From NCBI GenBank assembly GCA_903847205.1, contig CAINDA010000035.1, positions 186,001 to 250,000 on the forward strand: 64,000 nt of DNA, given 5' to 3'. This stretch comes from an uncultured Bacteroidota bacterium. GTDB taxonomy: Bacteria > Bacteroidota > Bacteroidia > 2-12-FULL-35-15. Below the pieces are notes generated by a model. The model searched no databases. It was not told the DNA's origin and saw nothing but the letters and a program-made list of their open reading frames with translations. Within the stretch, counting starts at the first letter, position 1, and every line of letters starts with the position of its first letter. Shown here in pieces: positions 61,068 through 64,000 of this stretch. The position numbers and the translations under genes are program-made.

Positions 61068-63251
61068 ATGAAAAACAATATAAAATATTTTACATTTTTT
61101 TTTCTTATTTTCTGCAGCATTTTATTAAATGCTGAGCAGCCTAAAAAGGCTGTATCAAACAATGCTGTTGATTCCCTTATTACAATCCTAAAAAAAAGCA
61201 AAGAAGATACAGCCAAAGTAAACACTCAAAATACTTTGAGCAGGCTGTATATAGCCATCAGCTGCTATGAGCAGGCGATACAGTGCAGCGAATCAGCCAG
61301 GCTGCAATCAGAAAAATTAAATTTTAAAAAAGGAGAAGGCGATGCAAATAACCTTATTGCGATAGGGTATTGGTTTCAGGGTAATTATGAAAAATCATTA
61401 ACTAATTATTTAAAAGCATTAAAATTAAGAGAGGAGATCGGCGATAAAAAAGGAATCGTAAATTCTTACCGGAACATTGCTATTATTTATGAGAACCAGG
61501 GTAACAATGCCAAAGCACTGGACAATCACAACAAGGCTTTGAAAATAATGGAAGAAATAGGTGATAAACCAGGGATAGCACTTTCTTACCGCGATATAGG
61601 ATATGTGTATATGGTTGAAGGCAAATATGCAGAGGCCAATATCAATAATTTAAAATCATTAAATATTATGGAAGAGGCCGGCGATAAAAATGGTATTGCC
61701 GATTCGTATGTAAATATCGGCAATGTTTACCTGGCTCAGGATAACTATGAAAAGGCTTTATTCAATCTGCTGAAAGCATTAAAAATTAAAGAACAGTTTT
61801 CGAAAAAAGAAGAGCTCCCTAATTTTTATGATAATATCACAGATATTTATATGAAGCAGGGAGATGCTGCAGCCTCTAAAAAGTTTTCGCCTTATTTTTA
61901 TCGGAATGCATTGGATTATCAAATGAAATCCTTAAAAATTAAAGAGCAAAAGTCCGACAGCCGCGGCATGGCATATTCATATAATACAATCGGAACTATT
62001 TATATGAAACAAAATAAATTTGATGAAGCGGGCCTGTACCTGAATAAAGCTTTGTACTTATTTAATGAAATAAAAAGCAAGGACGGGATGAAGGATACCT
62101 ACTCGTCATTAACTGATTTAAGCGAGACTAAAGGCGATTATGCTCAGGCATGTATGTATTATAAATTATATTCGGATTTAAAAGATACTATGCTGAATGA
62201 ACATTCGAGCAAACAGCTTTCGGATATGAGCTCTAAATATGAATCTGAAAAAAAAGAAAGGGATATTGATCTTTTAACAAAAGATAAAACCCTGCAGGAA
62301 GCAGAAGTAAATAAACAAAAACTTATCAGGAATACTTTTATCGGCGGACTGGCATTGGCTGTGCTGCTTGCCTTTTTGCTGATTAACCGTTTCAGCACAA
62401 GGCAGAAATTAAACACTGTGCTGAGTGCAGCAAACAATGAATTAACTCAAAAAAATGTACTCATTGAAAAGCAGAAAGAAAAAATTATAGCCAGCATAAA
62501 TTATGCGCAGCTTATTCAGCAGAGTATTTTAATGGAGGAAAGTGAAATTCAAAAACACCTTCCCGATTCTTTCGTTTATTTTCAGCCCAAAGATATTGTG
62601 AGCGGCGATTTTTACTGGTTCTCTAAAATAGATGATAAAATTATTATAGCTGCCATTGACTGCACCGGACATGGCGTGCCCGGCGCTTTCATGAGCATGA
62701 TAGGCAACACACTGCTCAACCAGATTGTTAATGAAAAACACATTTGCAAACCTTCGGAAATACTCCGGCATTTAAACCTGGGGGTATATGAAGCCCTGCA
62801 TCAGCAAAAGGACGGCGCCTTATCGGAAGATGGGATGGATACCGCTTTATGCTGTATAGATTATAAAAACAATGAACTGCAGTATGCCGGTCAAAACCCA
62901 TTATATATACTCAGGGGTTCAGAGATTGAAATTATAAAAGGAGATATACGCGGTATTGGCGGAGGAGGGTTGATTGCAAAAATTCATGATCCTTTAACAA
63001 GGGAATTTACAAATCATATTATTCCTATACAAAAAGGAACGTCTATTTATCTTTCTACCGACGGGTATTTAGATCAGTTTGGAGGCGGCGAGAGAAAAAA
63101 ATTCGGGACTCAGAAGTTAAAAGAAACTTTATTAAATAATCAGCATTTAAATATGCAGCAGCAAAAAGAGCTTATTGCATCGGCACATAATAACTGGAAA
63201 GGAAATGTACAGCAGATTGATGATATTTTGGTGATTGGGATTAGATTTTAG
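61068..63251 (+). CDS. TPR sensor with SpoIIE-type PP2C phosphatase (copy 2)
   Basis: 727 residues, same plan as copy 1: signal/anchor, TPR array (about 60-360, more and more regular units such as YEKSLTNYLKALKLREEIGD), coiled linker, transmembrane helix near 420-440, phosphatase domain about 485-727. VSGDFYWF, DCTGHGVPGAFMS and STDGYLDQFGG are present, so catalytic metal sites look complete. The cytoplasmic half is much closer between copies than the TPR half. The two proteins likely sense different ligands but share output. Probably a tandem duplicate. Confidence 0.9.
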   Translation: MKNNIKYFTFFFLIFCSILLNAEQPKKAVSNNAVDSLITILKKSKEDTAKVNTQNTLSRLYIAISCYEQAIQCSESARLQSEKLNFKKGEGDANNLIAIGYWFQGNYEKSLTNYLKALKLREEIGDKKGIVNSYRNIAIIYENQGNNAKALDNHNKALKIMEEIGDKPGIALSYRDIGYVYMVEGKYAEANINNLKSLNIMEEAGDKNGIADSYVNIGNVYLAQDNYEKALFNLLKALKIKEQFSKKEELPNFYDNITDIYMKQGDAAASKKFSPYFYRNALDYQMKSLKIKEQKSDSRGMAYSYNTIGTIYMKQNKFDEAGLYLNKALYLFNEIKSKDGMKDTYSSLTDLSETKGDYAQACMYYKLYSDLKDTMLNEHSSKQLSDMSSKYESEKKERDIDLLTKDKTLQEAEVNKQKLIRNTFIGGLALAVLLAFLLINRFSTRQKLNTVLSAANNELTQKNVLIEKQKEKIIASINYAQLIQQSILMEESEIQKHLPDSFVYFQPKDIVSGDFYWFSKIDDKIIIAAIDCTGHGVPGAFMSMIGNTLLNQIVNEKHICKPSEILRHLNLGVYEALHQQKDGALSEDGMDTALCCIDYKNNELQYAGQNPLYILRGSEIEIIKGDIRGIGGGGLIAKIHDPLTREFTNHIIPIQKGTSIYLSTDGYLDQFGGGERKKFGTQKLKETLLNNQHLNMQQQKELIASAHNNWKGNVQQIDDILVIGIRF

Positions 63252-63277
63252 TGTTTGGGTGTTTTATTGTTTTATTG

Positions 63278-63294
63278 CCAGCGTATGTTGGGCG
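63278..63294 (+). other. attC-like core site (left)
   Basis: GCCAGCGTATGTTGGGC ends in GTTGGGC, which fits the integron GTTRRRY core consensus. In the plus direction it looks like the 3' end of an attC site. No full attC hairpin is contained here. Confidence 0.3.
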
Positions 63295-63407
63295 TCATAA
63301 TAAAAAAGACAGAAATGAAAAACCTTTACTTTTACATAAACGGTTCTGGGAGCCCATTTTGGGCGGAGCTTATCTACTACGGGGGCTTTTGGCGGCTATT
63401 TTCAGTT

Positions 63408-63944
63408 TTATTTATTCAGTTTATACCTCTTTTTCAATTTTCTGTAAATAGCCTGGAAATTCACCTGTGCACCAATTGTATTTATGGAATCCCATCCCAT
63501 ATCAATAAAAGGTGATATAATACCAAGATTGAACTGACATAATAATCCTACATTTATATACCCTATATCTTTCTTTCCATTCCGACGAGGAGGTACGTTT
63601 TCGAAATTTGGCCCAGTTATAAAAAAGGCTTTATATCCCCCATATATATCTAAGTTCAATCTTTTATAATTCAAAAAACGATATTGTACATTTAAACCAG
63701 TACACAACACTTTTAATGGAGGAGTGTATATTAATTCAAACATTAAACGTGCATTTTTGAATTTACTAGAGTCTTCATTCGACCATTTAAACCTGGGCGA
63801 GAGATACCTCAAATTAAGACTCGGAGACTCTAAAGCATTGTTTATGCTTGCTCCACATTCTATTCCCCAGGACTCTTCAACTAACGATTGGCAGAATATT
63901 GGCAAGGACAAATGGCATAAAATCAAGAGAAAGGGAAATTTCAT
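63408..63944 (-). CDS. Exported beta-barrel-like hypothetical protein
   Basis: 178 residues with signal peptide (MKFPFLLILCHLSLPIFC). The mature part alternates aromatic and polar strands (FKNARLMFELIYTPP, LNVQYRFLNYKRLNLDIYGG, VGLLCQFNLGIISPFIDMGW) and ends RKLKKRYKLNK. The profile is that of a small outer-membrane barrel. The start lies 4 nt after GTTATGC, leaving no room for a ribosome-binding site, as in integron cassettes. Flanked by attC-like cores (63278-63294, 63949-63955). No family recognised. Confidence 0.6.
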   Translation of the reverse strand: MKFPFLLILCHLSLPIFCQSLVEESWGIECGASINNALESPSLNLRYLSPRFKWSNEDSSKFKNARLMFELIYTPPLKVLCTGLNVQYRFLNYKRLNLDIYGGYKAFFITGPNFENVPPRRNGKKDIGYINVGLLCQFNLGIISPFIDMGWDSINTIGAQVNFQAIYRKLKKRYKLNK

Positions 63945-63948
63945 TTTT

Positions 63949-64000
63949 GCATAACGGCCATTTCAGGCTTTTATTGCGTTTGCTTGCGCACGATTAACAT
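63949..64000 (-). other. attC-like half-site at the window edge (right)
   Basis: On the plus strand GCATAACGGCCATTTCAGGC begins here; on the minus strand the end is GGCCGTTATGC, one base off GTTRRRY. If this is an attC site, the complementary half GCCTGAAATGGCC-GTTATGC should lie just beyond the window. Confidence 0.3.

Noticed and set aside
63315-63515. Plus-strand ORF beginning MKNLYFYINGSGSP as a gene
   Set aside because: Overlaps the better-supported minus-strand barrel gene by about 100 bp, no homology recognised, and composition looks like spacer DNA. It would be reconsidered if the attC interpretation is confirmed.

Overview
The window reads as a chromosomal segment of an environmental member of the Bacteroidota. 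The evidence is low GC, start sites with little or no Shine-Dalgarno signal, several upstream boxes of the form TAnnTTTG (the Bacteroidota sigma -7 element), and lineage-typical families: FISUMP, SBBP propeller, SPOR/thrombospondin-3 barrel proteins, a GbsR-type regulator, TPR plus SpoIIE phosphatases and TMTC-like TPR membrane proteins. Most of it is ordinary housekeeping DNA. I recognised no rRNA, tRNA, IS element, prophage or CRISPR array.

Layout. 1-2952: a 21-bp repeat array, a secreted seven-repeat propeller, a GNAT acetyltransferase and a Vsr-like endonuclease. 2982-8374: an envelope cluster on the minus strand, with two paralogous barrel proteins and a SPOR-tailed adhesin-like protein. 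8722-14264: a propeller-like secreted protein in an operon with a LOG-family enzyme, then uvrA and a small barrel. 14424-17044: an RRM protein, a serine hydrolase lipoprotein and a coiled-coil lipoprotein. 17126-20820: a DUF3050-truncated haemoglobin fusion and small unknown genes. 20990-21241: a second 21-bp array. 21387-26350: a MacAB/TolC-like export operon headed by a MarR/GbsR regulator. 26599-32816: uvrB, aroE, a DedA protein, a rhodanese, phosphosulfolactate synthase and a TPR protein, all on the minus strand. 33201-37865: phosphohexomutase, a TMTC-like protein and cysteine desulfurase. 37964-44823: secreted unknowns, a ClpP-like protease, a FISUMP protein, aconitase, DUF493 and an S4 protein. 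44999-49060: two more TMTC-like paralogues. 49091-56184: an NTF2-like protein, penicillin acylase, hemE, an OmpA protein, an MFS transporter and a LutA-like protein. 56193-58506: an esterase lipoprotein and a GT2. 58844-63251: a tandem pair of TPR-SpoIIE phosphatases. 63278-64000: a small barrel gene between two sequences that resemble integron attC core sites.

How the genes work together. Clear functional units are the export operon with its own repressor and candidate operator, the envelope SPOR/barrel cluster, and the TPR-ComA gene pair. The paired phosphatases and the three TMTC-like proteins are local gene-family expansions. The most unusual items are the haem-oxygenase-like/globin fusion, the two 21-bp arrays that could encode heptads, start codons placed 4-5 nt after a -7 box, and the attC-like boundaries at the right edge. 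Intergenic DNA also carries several short repeat families (TGTCAT...ATGACA, CGCAAAGACGC, AATTTTCAAATTA and others).
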